A stretch of 64,000 nt of DNA from Bacillus sp. ISL-55 (GTDB taxonomy: Bacteria; Bacillota; Bacilli; Bacillales; Cytobacillaceae). Made by a program: the position numbers and the translations under genes. Position 1 is the first letter of the stretch, and each line of letters begins with the position of its first letter. The notes under the pieces are model-generated. The model was not told where the DNA came from. It ran no database searches and was given only the letters and a program-made list of their open reading frames with translations. Shown here one piece after another: positions 32,353 through 40,477 of the stretch. The DNA lies in NCBI RefSeq assembly GCF_018613155.1, contig NZ_JAGGQU010000024.1, positions 16,380-80,379 of the forward strand. The letters run 5' to 3'.

Positions 32353-32727
32353 ATGTATCCGAATCACTATGCTTACAGTCCGCATCAATTTGACCCTTAT
32401 ACTCATTATGATTTCAACTATTACACGCAACAGCAGGAACCACATGATCACGCAAGGCAGCCGGCTCTTGAACGGAGGGTCAATCAGCTTGAACGGCAAA
32501 TCCAGGTTCAAAAAACAGAGCTGGATAGACAGAATAAAGAGATTGGCCGACAAAACAGGGAGATTGCAAGGCTTAACAGGGAAATTGGACGTCTTAATAA
32601 TGAGGTTACCCGTTTAAATCAAAATGACGAACGACACACCCGCCGCTTAAATCGATTGAACCAGAGGCTGCGGACAGTTGAAAACCGGTTGAATATTCCA
32701 TTCCAGGCCACTGATGGAGATTTTTAA
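32353..32727 (+). CDS. Coiled-coil protein with Tyr/His/Pro-rich N-terminus, possible spore-coat component
   Basis: 124 residues. The first 40 are rich in Tyr, His, Gln and Pro ([20 protein letters not shown]), a composition common in Bacillus spore surface proteins. Residues 40-115 form a long coiled coil with near-perfect seven-residue spacing of Leu/Ile/Val, repeating units like [21 protein letters not shown]. No signal peptide or membrane segment. ATG 32353 is behind AAGGAGTG at a slightly long 12 bp. A sigma-K-like promoter 45 bp upstream supports expression in the mother cell. The role in the coat is inferred; the family is not known to me. Confidence 0.78.
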   Translation: MYPNHYAYSPHQFDPYTHYDFNYYTQQQEPHDHARQPALERRVNQLERQIQVQKTELDRQNKEIGRQNREIARLNREIGRLNNEVTRLNQNDERHTRRLNRLNQRLRTVENRLNIPFQATDGDF

Positions 32728-32730
32728 TAA

Positions 32731-32797
32731 GAAAAGCGCAAGCGCCTTGTTCAGCCCCGACAAGCGCTGGAGCTAGACAATTCTCGAAGTGAAAATT
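32731..32797. repeat. GC-rich dispersed repeat, short (internally deleted) form
   Basis: AAAGCGCAAGCGCCTTGTTC...GACAAGCGCTGGAGCTAGACAATTCTCGAAGT. Matches both ends of the long form at 12604-12731 in reverse orientation, with about 65 bp missing between two GCTGGA copies. It begins right after the coiled-coil stop codon. Confidence 0.75.
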
Positions 32798-32978
32798 CAT
32801 ACTTTCTTATCTGGTAATAAACAGGACCGAATCCAATTCGGTCCTTTGTATATTTTTCCAAATGGAAGAGAAGATAAATTAAAAATAATCTTAATTTTAA
32901 TTGGATGAATTGTGCTACTATAGAAAAGTAACACTTATTTAAATTGCGTAAGCTACTGCTTACTTTAGGAGTCAAGAG

Positions 32979-34640
32979 ATGAAAAAAAAGCAATATGTCC
33001 TAATCTTTTTCATACTGAGCATTGCCTGGATTTTCGGAACCAATTACCTGCTGAATTTATACGCTCCTTCAGACTTTGTTGCCATTATTGAACATACTAA
33101 GGAAGTCCTTTATGTTTTGTTGGCAGGATGGTTTTTCTATTTTTTCATCTCGAAGATGGAAGAATTGAGTGCGTCAAAAGAAGAAGAAGAGCGACTGTCC
33201 ACACTGATCAATTCAATGGTCGATTTCGTCAATTTCAAGGATGGAGAAGGCCGATGGATACAAGCCAATGATTTTGGTTTAAAACTGTTTGATATTGAAC
33301 ACGTTGACTATAGAGGAAAGAAAGACTCGGAGCTTGCGGAATACAGTAATTATTTCAGCGATGCATTAAGATATTGCGAGATATCCGATGAAGAAGCATG
33401 GAAGGCAGGCGGAATAATCCGTGTCGAGGAAGTGCTTCCACAGCCGGACGGAACAACCAAGACGTTTGATACGATTAAAGTGCCGCTTTTCAACGATGAT
33501 GGAAGCCGGCAAGGTCTTGTCATCATGGGACGGGATATTACTGAACGGAAACACGTTGAAACTCTCCTTGAAGAGAGCAGGCAGCAATACCGGTCATTAT
33601 TTGAGTATAGTCCTGATATTGTTTCTATGCTCGACTTGAATGGGACGATCACAAATCTTAATCCACAGTTTGAAAGAATCACTGGTTATAGCAGGGACGA
33701 GTATATCGGAAAAAACCTTGCAGATTTAATTCCGGATTCCCACAGACAGATTGTTTTAGATAAGGTTGCCAATGTGGTGGAAAATTACTGTCCACAAATG
33801 TTTGAACTGGAATTACTGCAGAAAAACGGTAAGCCACTCATTTTCCAGAGCACTTCCCTGCCGATTATTGTGAATGATAAAATTGCGGGAATAATCTGCA
33901 ACTCCAGGGACGTTACGGAACTTCGCCAAACTGAGGAGCGTTTGCGAAGAACGGACAAGCTGTCTGTAGTTGGTGAGCTATCAGCGAGCGTAGCCCATGA
34001 AATCCGCAATCCTCTTACATCTTTAAAGGGACTTGTCCAGCTATTGCAGATGGAGGACGAGAAGCATCAGCTATACTACCAGATCATGATCGATGAACTG
34101 AACAGGATCAACCATATCGTCAGCGAATTGCTATTATTGGCCAAGCCGCAGCAAATTAAATACTCGGAAGCAGATTTGCAGGTTATTTTACATGATGTCA
34201 TTTCACTTTTAAAATCAGAAGCGAGCCTGCATAATATCCAAATCGCGTTTCAGGTACAAAGTGAGCCTGTCATGATTGAATGCGAGCCGAATCAGCTGAA
34301 GCAGTTGTTCATCAATATTTTAAAAAATGCAATTGAAGCATCTTCAGCGGGTGATGTCGTCAGCATCACACTCGAGAGCTTTGATAACAATGTTACAGTT
34401 ATGGTTAAGGATCAGGGTGTAGGAATATCAAAAGCGCTCCTTGAAAGAATTGGCGAACCTTTTTATTCTTCCAAAGAAAAAGGTACCGGACTTGGAATGA
34501 CTGTCAGTTTCAAAATCGTTCAATCCCATAATGGCACAATCAAGTTTAATAGCGAGCCTGATAAAGGTACAGAAGTAATCGTTCAATTGCCGATCAAGCA
34601 CGAGGATAAAATGAAAAGAGTCGAACCATCTGCGAACTAA
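32979..34640 (+). CDS. PAS-domain sensor histidine kinase (sporulation-kinase type)
   Basis: Membrane histidine kinase, 553 aa. Two N-terminal hydrophobic helices (residues 5-25 and 37-57), two PAS domains (about 70-190 and 198-320, ending in GRDITERK and SRDVTELR), a HisKA dimerisation domain with phospho-histidine in ASVAHEIRNPLTSLKG, and a HATPase domain with N box NILKNAIEAS, G1 DQGVGIS and G2 GTGLGM. The H-box and PAS arrangement resemble KinA/KinE-type kinases that feed the Spo0 phosphorelay. No response regulator is adjacent, which also fits. ATG 32979 follows AGGAG; a GTAAGC / GCTTAC palindrome lies just upstream. Confidence 0.92.
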   Translation: MKKKQYVLIFFILSIAWIFGTNYLLNLYAPSDFVAIIEHTKEVLYVLLAGWFFYFFISKMEELSASKEEEERLSTLINSMVDFVNFKDGEGRWIQANDFGLKLFDIEHVDYRGKKDSELAEYSNYFSDALRYCEISDEEAWKAGGIIRVEEVLPQPDGTTKTFDTIKVPLFNDDGSRQGLVIMGRDITERKHVETLLEESRQQYRSLFEYSPDIVSMLDLNGTITNLNPQFERITGYSRDEYIGKNLADLIPDSHRQIVLDKVANVVENYCPQMFELELLQKNGKPLIFQSTSLPIIVNDKIAGIICNSRDVTELRQTEERLRRTDKLSVVGELSASVAHEIRNPLTSLKGLVQLLQMEDEKHQLYYQIMIDELNRINHIVSELLLLAKPQQIKYSEADLQVILHDVISLLKSEASLHNIQIAFQVQSEPVMIECEPNQLKQLFINILKNAIEASSAGDVVSITLESFDNNVTVMVKDQGVGISKALLERIGEPFYSSKEKGTGLGMTVSFKIVQSHNGTIKFNSEPDKGTEVIVQLPIKHEDKMKRVEPSAN

Positions 34641-34674
34641 AAACGCGAAAGGATCAGTCCTTTCGCGTTTTTTT
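34641..34674. terminator. Bidirectional terminator
   Basis: AAACGCGAAAGGA / TCCTTTCGCGTTT stem, T runs on both strands, between converging genes. Confidence 0.88.
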
Positions 34675-34906
34675 AATCCTCATCTTTAATGTCAATATCC
34701 TCAGGCACCGGTTCATTCATGATTTCCTCGACAAGTATCTTATATTTCTCCATCTGTTTCATGTGCGAGTTGAATTGATCTTTATAGATCAAATAGTTTT
34801 GGTCGCCATCGTGAATGGCCCTTATTTTCCGCTGAAAAATCATCTTTTCTACTTTCGATTCGGGGATCGATAAATATTCTGCTGCTTCCTTTACTGTCAA
34901 ATACAC
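34673..34906 (-). CDS. Small helix-turn-helix (excisionase-type) DNA-binding protein
   Basis: The N-terminus YLTVKEAAEYLSIPESKVEKM is the HTH_17/excisionase fold, followed by IRAIHDGDQNYLIYKDQF, the wing. The C-terminus is a charged helix and an acidic tail. Two starts compete: GTG at 34906 (77 aa, AAAAAGGA 11 bp upstream, 7 bp after the DUF1836 stop) and TTG at 34951 (92 aa, no ribosome site, overlapping DUF1836 by 38 bp); the first is preferred. It is the second gene of a pair with DUF1836, so both are likely regulators acting together. No phage integrase nearby, so not a true excisionase. Confidence 0.8.
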   Translation of the reverse strand: MYLTVKEAAEYLSIPESKVEKMIFQRKIRAIHDGDQNYLIYKDQFNSHMKQMEKYKILVEEIMNEPVPEDIDIKDED

Positions 34907-34913
34907 CTTGAAT

Positions 34914-35498
34914 TCAGTCCTTTTTCTTATTTTCAGCTCCAAGCCTATCAACCAGCTTTTCTGCTGTCCTTCTGTAAAAATTACTTATATTAATGAGTGA
35001 AGCAATCAATAATACCGTTTCGAGTTCCTCAGGTTCATCTGCTTCCAGCCTCTTCACTTCCTGTTTAACATCTTGTTCCGTTTTCAGGACATCCTCGCTG
35101 AAAATTTCAACATTCTTCTCATAAAGTTTCAAATAACTTTGATAAAAGTGGCCTAATGGCATATCCTTCGACTCAGTCTTCTGGTTAACCCCTTCGAGTG
35201 TCTGTTTGATATCCTGAATCGATAAACCACCTTTTAGCTGATAGATCAAACTGATCAGGATCAGGTGCTCCTTCGAATACTTTTTATTTTTTATAGGGAA
35301 GAACAGCTTCCCTTTTGCGTAATTGTTAATCATTGTTTTCGTCAGGACTTTTTCATCCTCATTCCGTGTCGAGCTTCCAAAATTCTTTTCGAATAGCTGG
35401 ATCACCTGGTCCATGTACAAGTCGATTTCCGGGATGTCTTCCAGTGTGATATTATTTTCAAGTTTAAGCTCAGCCAGCAGCTGTTCTAAATTATTCAA
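34914..35498 (-). CDS. DUF1836 family protein, putative regulator
   Basis: 194-residue soluble protein. The centre (residues 35-100) carries the DUF1836 pattern LTKTMINNYAKGKLFFP followed by KKYSKEHLILISLIYQLKG and SIQDIKQTL, which reads like a MerR-type winged-helix region (TKTMINNY is at the recognition-helix position). The C-terminal half is helical with LIASLINISNFYRRTAEKLVD. TTG start at 35498 behind GAGGGAT. Coupled to a small HTH protein downstream. Family function is not established; DNA binding is an inference. Confidence 0.85.
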   Translation of the reverse strand: MNNLEQLLAELKLENNITLEDIPEIDLYMDQVIQLFEKNFGSSTRNEDEKVLTKTMINNYAKGKLFFPIKNKKYSKEHLILISLIYQLKGGLSIQDIKQTLEGVNQKTESKDMPLGHFYQSYLKLYEKNVEIFSEDVLKTEQDVKQEVKRLEADEPEELETVLLIASLINISNFYRRTAEKLVDRLGAENKKKD

Positions 35499-35629
35499 TA
35501 GTAATCCCTCATGTTTTTATTTTATTATAATGCAAAAAAACACAATCGTAAACATTGACTACGTATCGTTATGTGTATATTATTATAAGTAGTTATCAAT
35601 ACTACATAAAGTGATATGGGGGTTAAAAA

Positions 35630-36277
35630 ATGAACAGCTACATCCGCGAACCAATTAATGGCCTGACTCATCTTGCCGGTGCTTTACTATCCTTTGCAGG
35701 CCTCCTTGCGCTCGTCATCAAAGCTTCGCTTACCACCGGCTCAGCGCTGGCTATTACTTCTGTCACAATTTTTGGCATCAGCATGATCCTTCTTTATACT
35801 GCATCTGCGACCTATCATATGGTCATCAGCAAAGATAGCGTGATCGCTTTCCTTAGAAAAATCGACCATTCCATGATTTTCGTATTGATTGCCGGCACCT
35901 ATACACCGTTTTGCCTGATCAGCCTTAATGGAGTCACAGGCTGGACATTGTTCGGCATCATTACATTCGCTGCTTTGTGCGGAATCCTCTTTAAGATGAT
36001 TTGGTTCAGCAGTCCAAGATGGCTGTCTACCTCTATCTATATTGTCATGGGCTGGATGGTAATTTTCGTCGTCTCCCCCCTATCATCCGTCTTGAATCCT
36101 GCCGGTATATTCTGGCTGGTTGCCGGAGGAATACTGTACACAATCGGCGGCGTCATTTATGCGTTGAAACCTGACTTCCTTCGTTCCAAGCATCTCGGTT
36201 TCCATGAAATATTCCACATTTTCATCATGCTCGGAAGCACTGCCCATTTCCTGAGCGTTTATCTATATGTCCTATAA
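35630..36277 (+). CDS. Hemolysin III / PAQR family membrane protein
   Basis: Seven-helix membrane protein of the HlyIII (YplQ/YqfA) branch of the PAQR superfamily. Conserved metal-binding-type residues are visible: the Ser/His of SATYHM near residue 66, the Asp of IDHSMIF near 85, and HEIFHIF with two histidines near 200. 215 aa is the usual length. The PAQR fold is thought to have ceramidase-like hydrolase activity; the bacterial role concerns membrane fluidity or is unknown. ATG 35630 stands behind GGGGGTT. Single gene with bidirectional terminator. Confidence 0.92.
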   Translation: MNSYIREPINGLTHLAGALLSFAGLLALVIKASLTTGSALAITSVTIFGISMILLYTASATYHMVISKDSVIAFLRKIDHSMIFVLIAGTYTPFCLISLNGVTGWTLFGIITFAALCGILFKMIWFSSPRWLSTSIYIVMGWMVIFVVSPLSSVLNPAGIFWLVAGGILYTIGGVIYALKPDFLRSKHLGFHEIFHIFIMLGSTAHFLSVYLYVL

Positions 36278-36283
36278 AAATAC

Positions 36284-36314
36284 AAAAGGTGCCTGAGAAA
36301 ACAGGCACCTTTTC
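36284..36314. terminator. Bidirectional terminator
   Basis: AAAAGGTGCCTG / CAGGCACCTTTT stem between converging genes. Confidence 0.85.
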
Positions 36315-36928
36315 TAATAAAACATCCTTCTTCTTTGTTTTTGCGCAGGCTGGTACTTTCGCATTGGACCATAATCCAATACTTCCTTCAAATAATAATC
36401 ACCATTTGGGTTTTGCTGCTTTAGCAGTTCCGTCAAATATGTAATGTCATCCATCGCCCTGTGCGTCTGGAATTTCGAAATGTTATGCGCCTGCAATAAA
36501 GTCAGCAGCTTGCTGTTTGGGAAGCCGTGGTTCTTCCATTTAACATTCTTCATCGTGCAATACCATTTCAACTCGTTGACTTCTGGATACATCCTTAATA
36601 AAAAGCTTCTGTCGAACGAGGCATTATGGGCAAAAATCGCATCCGTGCGATTGAAGTATTCCATGATCTTCTCGTCGTAAAATGTTTTGCCGCGTACCGT
36701 ATCATAATGAATTCCATGAATCCGGTAGGCCCTGTCATAATTTCTTTGCGCTGTTGTCGATAGCGGTTCCCTTAAATAAGAATCTTCATCGAGAAAATCG
36801 ATAATCTCTCCTGATTCCTCATGAAAGGAAAAGAGCTTCACAGCCAGTTCTATTATTTCATCTGAATCCGGACCAAGTCCAGTTGTCTCTACGTCCACTA
36901 CCAATCCAAGCTTGTTCTCTTTGTTCAA
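36314..36928 (-). CDS. DEDDh 3'-5' exonuclease (DNA polymerase III epsilon-like)
   Basis: RNase T/DnaQ-type exonuclease. Exo I is VVDVETTGLG (Asp and Glu ligands, near residue 10), Exo II is FAHNASFDRSFL near 96, and Exo III is HRAMDDITYL near 150, with the DEDDh histidine. 204 aa, without polymerase domain, like the stand-alone exonucleases of Bacillus. The C-terminus GPMRKYQPAQKQRRRM is basic and may bind nucleic acid. TTG at 36928 is preferred because AAAAGG is 9 bp before it and touches the GTG at 36937. Role: proofreading, repair or RNA trimming, unresolved. Confidence 0.88.
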   Translation of the reverse strand: MNKENKLGLVVDVETTGLGPDSDEIIELAVKLFSFHEESGEIIDFLDEDSYLREPLSTTAQRNYDRAYRIHGIHYDTVRGKTFYDEKIMEYFNRTDAIFAHNASFDRSFLLRMYPEVNELKWYCTMKNVKWKNHGFPNSKLLTLLQAHNISKFQTHRAMDDITYLTELLKQQNPNGDYYLKEVLDYGPMRKYQPAQKQRRRMFY

Positions 36929-37031
36929 AAATGTCACCCTTTTCAGCTGGAATATATGACTCTATTATTTATCATATAGCAGGAATTCATCCATTTCCAG
37001 CTAAAGACATAAGTAAGAAACTATTTCCAAA

Positions 37032-37535
37032 TTATAGCTTACTGGTCATCTCAATACTTCCACCAGCATTTCTCAGAAAAATTTTCAAAAGAACAAAGCC
37101 TAATGTCGCCCCAGCCAGTGAGCTCGCAAGGAACGCGGGAATGAATCCGAATACAGCTGCCTCCTGCCCAAGAAAAAGTACCGCGATTGGATAGCTGGCA
37201 ATTGCACCGATGATTCCTGTGCCAACTACCTCACCGGCAAAAGCAAAACCTATTTCCTGCGTTTTTTTATATAAATAGGCAGCCAGGAGTGCACCAATCA
37301 TGCTTCCTGGAAAGGCAAAGACTGAACCAGTCCCCATCAAATTTCTCAGCAGTGAAACGCCAACCGCCTGGGCTAGCGCGTAATATGGTCCAAGCAGCAC
37401 GGCAGACAAAATATTGATGAAATGCTGCACAGGAAATACCTTCACAATACCAAGCGGGATAAACAACATATGACTGGTCATTGTACCGATGGCTACCATC
37501 ATAGCAGTAAGTGTTAGCTTTTGTGTGTTTCTCAT
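37032..37535 (-). CDS. thiW: ThiW, S-component of a thiamine-precursor ECF transporter
   Basis: Membrane substrate-binding subunit of an energy-coupling-factor importer, predicted to import the thiazole moiety. 167 residues, five to six helices, with the ThiW hallmark MLFIPLGIVKVFPVQHFINI and AGVLLGPYYA-like region (SAVLLGPYYALAQAVGVSLLRNLMG; shown in part), then GTGSVFAFPGSMIGALLA. It is the last gene of the thi operon, its first possible ATG (37547) overlapping the thiE stop; the ATG at 37535 is preferred because GGAGGG stands just before it. The shared EcfAAT module would be encoded elsewhere. Confidence 0.88.
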   Translation of the reverse strand: MRNTQKLTLTAMMVAIGTMTSHMLFIPLGIVKVFPVQHFINILSAVLLGPYYALAQAVGVSLLRNLMGTGSVFAFPGSMIGALLAAYLYKKTQEIGFAFAGEVVGTGIIGAIASYPIAVLFLGQEAAVFGFIPAFLASSLAGATLGFVLLKIFLRNAGGSIEMTSKL

Positions 37536-37547
37536 TTTACCCTCCAT

Positions 37548-38195
37548 TTAGTGAAAAATTTTTCCTCTTAATTTGGCTGCAGCTTCTCTGACGTCATCTG
37601 CATGGCTGATCGCCGTAATCACTGAAACTCCATCTGCTCCGGCTTCGATCACGAGCGAAGCATTCTCAGCGGTAATTCCTCCGATACCGACAATCGGAGT
37701 CTCAAAATCTTTTAACTCCTTGATAAGTGCAGTTCCCTGAACATCTCTTGTATCCTTCTTTGTTTCTGTTGGGAAAATCGGGCCAATCCCAAAATAATCC
37801 GCACCTGCAAGCTTTGCCTTTTCTGCCTCTTTTACACAATGCACCGATACTCCGAGAATTTTGTCACCGATTTTTTTTCGGACCTCCTGTGCATCCTCAT
37901 CCTCCTGACCAATATGGACGCCGTCCGCATCTAGCTCAAGAGCCAGGTCGATATCATTGTTCACAATGAACGGAATGCCGTTTTCCTTGCAGATTCTTTG
38001 TAGCTCTTTTCCCAGCGCCAGCTTTTCCGCCCCTTCAAGGCAATTGCTCCCTTTTTCACGATACTGAAAAAGAGTGATGCCCCCGCGAATCGCCTCTTCC
38101 AGCACGGTTCGAGGATCCTGCAGGCAGTTCGTGCTGCCGGTGATAAAATACACCTTGAGCAAGCTTCTCATTTTACCAGGACTTATCTTTGCCAT
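37548..38195 (-). CDS. thiE: Thiamine-phosphate synthase
   Basis: Joins hydroxymethylpyrimidine diphosphate to thiazole phosphate to give thiamine phosphate. TIM-barrel motifs: LFQYREKGSN near residue 36, NNDIDLALELDADGVHIGQED near 77 (the Asp/His diphosphate-binding region), FGIGPIFPTETKKD near 135 and VGIGGITAENA near 168. 215 aa, family length. ATG 38195 overlaps the thiD stop by 13 bp and is preceded by AAAGGAAGG, which lies inside thiD. Part of thiM-thiD-thiE-thiW. Confidence 0.95.
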   Translation of the reverse strand: MAKISPGKMRSLLKVYFITGSTNCLQDPRTVLEEAIRGGITLFQYREKGSNCLEGAEKLALGKELQRICKENGIPFIVNNDIDLALELDADGVHIGQEDEDAQEVRKKIGDKILGVSVHCVKEAEKAKLAGADYFGIGPIFPTETKKDTRDVQGTALIKELKDFETPIVGIGGITAENASLVIEAGADGVSVITAISHADDVREAAAKLRGKIFH

Positions 38196-39001
38196 GTCGA
38201 GGTCCTTCCTTTCTCGCTGTTAAAAGCCCAATGGTTTGTCGGGCCGTGACCGTGGCCAATATTCAGCGGGTTTGCAATGGCTGCATGGATGAACTCCTTC
38301 GCTACAGATACTGCTTCATATACCGTCAATCCTTTCGCTAGCTGTGCAGTGATAGCGGCGGAAAAAGTGCAGCCAGTTCCGTGAGTGTTCTTCGTTTCAA
38401 TTCTCGGAACTGAGAAGAACTCAAAGTCTGCACCATTAAAAAGGAGATCAACAGACTCTTTTGCATCCTCATCATGACCGCCTTTTATGACGACGTTTTT
38501 TGCTCCAAGTTCATGGATGCGCCTTGCTGCTTCCTTTTTGTCATTTTGACTGTGAATAGTCATCCCGGTCAGCACTTCTGCTTCGGGAATATTCGGTGTG
38601 ACCACGAGGCAAAGCGGCAGCAAATGCTCTTTCATGGCAGAAACAGCTTCATGCTGAAGCAGAGATGCCCCTCCTTTCGCAATCATGACCGGATCGACAA
38701 CGACCTTATCCCAATCAAAATGCTTTATTTTTTCAGCAACGGTTTCAATGATTTCAGCGTTAAAAAGCATTCCAGTTTTCAATGCATCGACCCCTATATC
38801 TTCTCCGACAGATTGAATTTGCCTGGCGACTGCTACTGCCTTCATCGAATAGACTCCCTGGACTCCAAGCGTATTCTGCGCTGTCACAGCGGTCAGCGCG
38901 GACATCCCAAAAACTTTCAGCTCCTGGAAGGTTTTCAGATCTGCCTGGATGCCAGCACCGCCGCCGCTGTCGGATCCGGCAATTGTTAAAGCATTTTCCA
39001 T
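38183..39001 (-). CDS. thiD: Hydroxymethylpyrimidine/phosphomethylpyrimidine kinase
   Basis: Two-step kinase producing HMP diphosphate for ThiE. Ribokinase-fold motifs: the N-terminal [34 protein letters not shown] near residue 105, and the anion-hole/catalytic site [13 protein letters not shown] near 208, containing the catalytic cysteine. 272 aa. ATG 39001 has AAAAGGAGG 8 bp upstream and is 1 bp from the thiM stop; the longer frame to 39040 overlaps thiM and is rejected. Paralogue PdxK-type function is unlikely in this operon. Confidence 0.95.
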   Translation of the reverse strand: MENALTIAGSDSGGGAGIQADLKTFQELKVFGMSALTAVTAQNTLGVQGVYSMKAVAVARQIQSVGEDIGVDALKTGMLFNAEIIETVAEKIKHFDWDKVVVDPVMIAKGGASLLQHEAVSAMKEHLLPLCLVVTPNIPEAEVLTGMTIHSQNDKKEAARRIHELGAKNVVIKGGHDEDAKESVDLLFNGADFEFFSVPRIETKNTHGTGCTFSAAITAQLAKGLTVYEAVSVAKEFIHAAIANPLNIGHGHGPTNHWAFNSEKGRTSTWQR

Positions 39002-39002
39002 A

Positions 39003-39818
39003 TCAATCGACCTCCTTTTGAGAAAAAGACATTTTCTCAATCAGATCGTTTCCGCAAATCAGGTAGAGCTGGTTTAAAAATTCAATTTGAAAACTTCCAG
39101 GTCCGCGATCAGCACTATTGTCCACAGCCATTTCCGCTGCCACTCCATAGATGGTTACTGCTGCTGTTGCGGCTTGGAGGATATTTTTTTCAACAGCAGT
39201 GAATGCGCCGATTACGGAAGTCAGCAAACAGCCGGTGCCCGTCACTTTTGTGAGCATGTGGTGCCCATTCTGGACAATAAATGCAGTATGTCCGTCAGTA
39301 ATAATGTCATCTTTACCAGTAAGAACAACAACCGTCTTCAATTTTTTCGCAGCCGAAACAGCAAGCTCGAAAACATCCCCACTGGATTCACCTGCATCCA
39401 CTCCTCGTATACTCCAGCTCTCCCCGGCAACATTGGCAATCTCGGATGCATTCCCTCGGATAATCGCAATCTCCAATTCTTCCATCAGCCTTCTTGCCGT
39501 TTCGGTGCGATACACAGTCGCGCCCGCACCTACTGGATCGAGAATGACCGGTACACCTTGCTTATTTGCCTCTTTCCCGGCAATCAGCATCGACTCTACA
39601 ACTTCTGGCCTCAGCGTTCCGATATTGATGACAAGACTTCCCGCCATTTTGGCCATTTCAGCAACCTCCTCATGAGCATAGGCCATTACCGGAGAAGCAC
39701 CCAGAGCCAACAATCCATTGGCGGTGAAATTGGTCACCACCACATTGGTGATATTATGTACGAGCGGGTTCTCCCTGCGGACTCTGTCCAGCAGTATAAC
39801 AATCTCTTTCTTTTCCAT
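39003..39818 (-). CDS. thiM: Hydroxyethylthiazole kinase
   Basis: Salvage enzyme phosphorylating 4-methyl-5-hydroxyethylthiazole. Motifs: [20 protein letters not shown] at residue 19, [17 protein letters not shown] near 90, and the catalytic [13 protein letters not shown] with Cys near 195. 271 aa; ATG 39818 behind GGAGGTTTC. First gene of the operon, immediately downstream of the TPP riboswitch and its terminator, so the whole set is shut off when thiamine diphosphate is plentiful. No thiC or thiazole-biosynthesis genes are in this operon: it serves salvage and assembly. Confidence 0.95.
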   Translation of the reverse strand: MEKKEIVILLDRVRRENPLVHNITNVVVTNFTANGLLALGASPVMAYAHEEVAEMAKMAGSLVINIGTLRPEVVESMLIAGKEANKQGVPVILDPVGAGATVYRTETARRLMEELEIAIIRGNASEIANVAGESWSIRGVDAGESSGDVFELAVSAAKKLKTVVVLTGKDDIITDGHTAFIVQNGHHMLTKVTGTGCLLTSVIGAFTAVEKNILQAATAAVTIYGVAAEMAVDNSADRGPGSFQIEFLNQLYLICGNDLIEKMSFSQKEVD

Positions 39819-39840
39819 CCTGAAACCTCCTTAATAAAAT

Positions 39841-39875
39841 AAAAAAGCCAGATCCATATAAATGGACCTGGCTTA
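39841..39875 (-). terminator. TPP riboswitch expression-platform terminator
   Basis: Minus strand AGCCAGGTCCATTT / AAATGGATCTGGCT type stem (one mismatch) followed by TTTTTTA, 23 bp before the thiM start. Confidence 0.88.
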
Positions 39876-39902
39876 AAAGCAAAGTAAGAAAAACATCTCT
39901 CA

Positions 39903-39998
39903 CACTACTTTCCTACGCTGGTATTACCCAGATCAGGTCCGAAGGGTTAAAAGACTTAACGTCTTCCTCTCAGCCCGTGACAGGGCACCCCTAGTAGT
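39903..39998 (-). promoter_or_regulatory. TPP (THI-box) riboswitch
   Basis: On the minus strand: AGGGGTGCCC, then the invariant CTGAGAGG, and later ACCCTTCGGACCTGATCTGG followed by GTAATACCAGCGTAGGAAAG. This is the full THI-box with P1 closed by ACTA/TAGT strands at its ends. Controls thiM-thiD-thiE-thiW. Confidence 0.97.
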
Positions 39999-40068
39999 AA
40001 ATTCAATATTCAATTATTTCCATCCTAACCTTAACTTTTATTTATGTAAAGCATAAAATCCTATTCTG

Positions 40069-40224
40069 CTATTTTTCGTTTTTTAGCAAATCTTTGATTT
40101 CTTTGAGCAGTTCATATTGCTTTTCCTGTTTTTCCATGATTCTGTCAGCCAATTTTTACAGTGTAATCGTGATGGACCAGAGCGACAGCATCAGAACAAT
40201 AATTACTCCAATATCAATCATCAT
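40069..40224 (-). pseudogene. Small membrane/coiled-coil protein gene interrupted by an in-frame TAA
   Basis: From ATG 40224 the frame reads MMIDIGVIIVLMLSLWSITI-TL, one transmembrane helix, then TAA at 40156-40158, then continues in the same frame as KLADRIMEKQEKQYELLKEI and on to TAG at 40069. The two halves fit a familiar Bacillus pattern of one helix plus a short charged coiled coil, so a CAA/GAA-to-TAA nonsense change is likely. The start overlaps the stop region of the upstream small gene by 11 bp. If translation ends at the TAA, only a 22-residue helix is made. Confidence 0.6.
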
Positions 40225-40354
40225 TTGGCTTTTTCCCCTCAGTAAGATCATCAAATGGAGTATAGTTGTTGCTTGGCAATTTTCCGGATGTGATTATTTT
40301 GTAGATCGAATAAAACACGACAGACAGGACAATAGCGGTTAAAACATATCCCAT
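40214..40354 (-). CDS. DUF3951-like small membrane protein
   Basis: 46 residues: an N-terminal transmembrane helix (MGYVLTAIVLSVVFYSIYKI) and a polar tail SGKLPSNNYTPFDDLTEGKK, the arrangement of the DUF3951 family in Bacillus; the family name is from memory of the TPFDDLT-like motif. AAAGGAGG lies 9 bp before the ATG at 40354. It overlaps the start of the next small gene by 11 bp, so the two are coupled. Lies between the thi operon riboswitch and pepT, divergent from pepT. Function unknown. Confidence 0.75.
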   Translation of the reverse strand: MGYVLTAIVLSVVFYSIYKIITSGKLPSNNYTPFDDLTEGKKPNDD

Positions 40355-40477
40355 AATTCCCCAGCCTCCTTTTCACCATTATACCTCAAAAATTGAATTT
40401 TGAGATTCCTTTAAAATGGCGTTTCTGATGTTCTATGCTAATATGAAAATATACATAGTAATGGGAGATGAATGGTA

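Noticed and set aside
34673..34951. Phage excisionase
   Set aside because: The fold is excisionase-like but no integrase, attachment site or phage gene is nearby, and it pairs with DUF1836.
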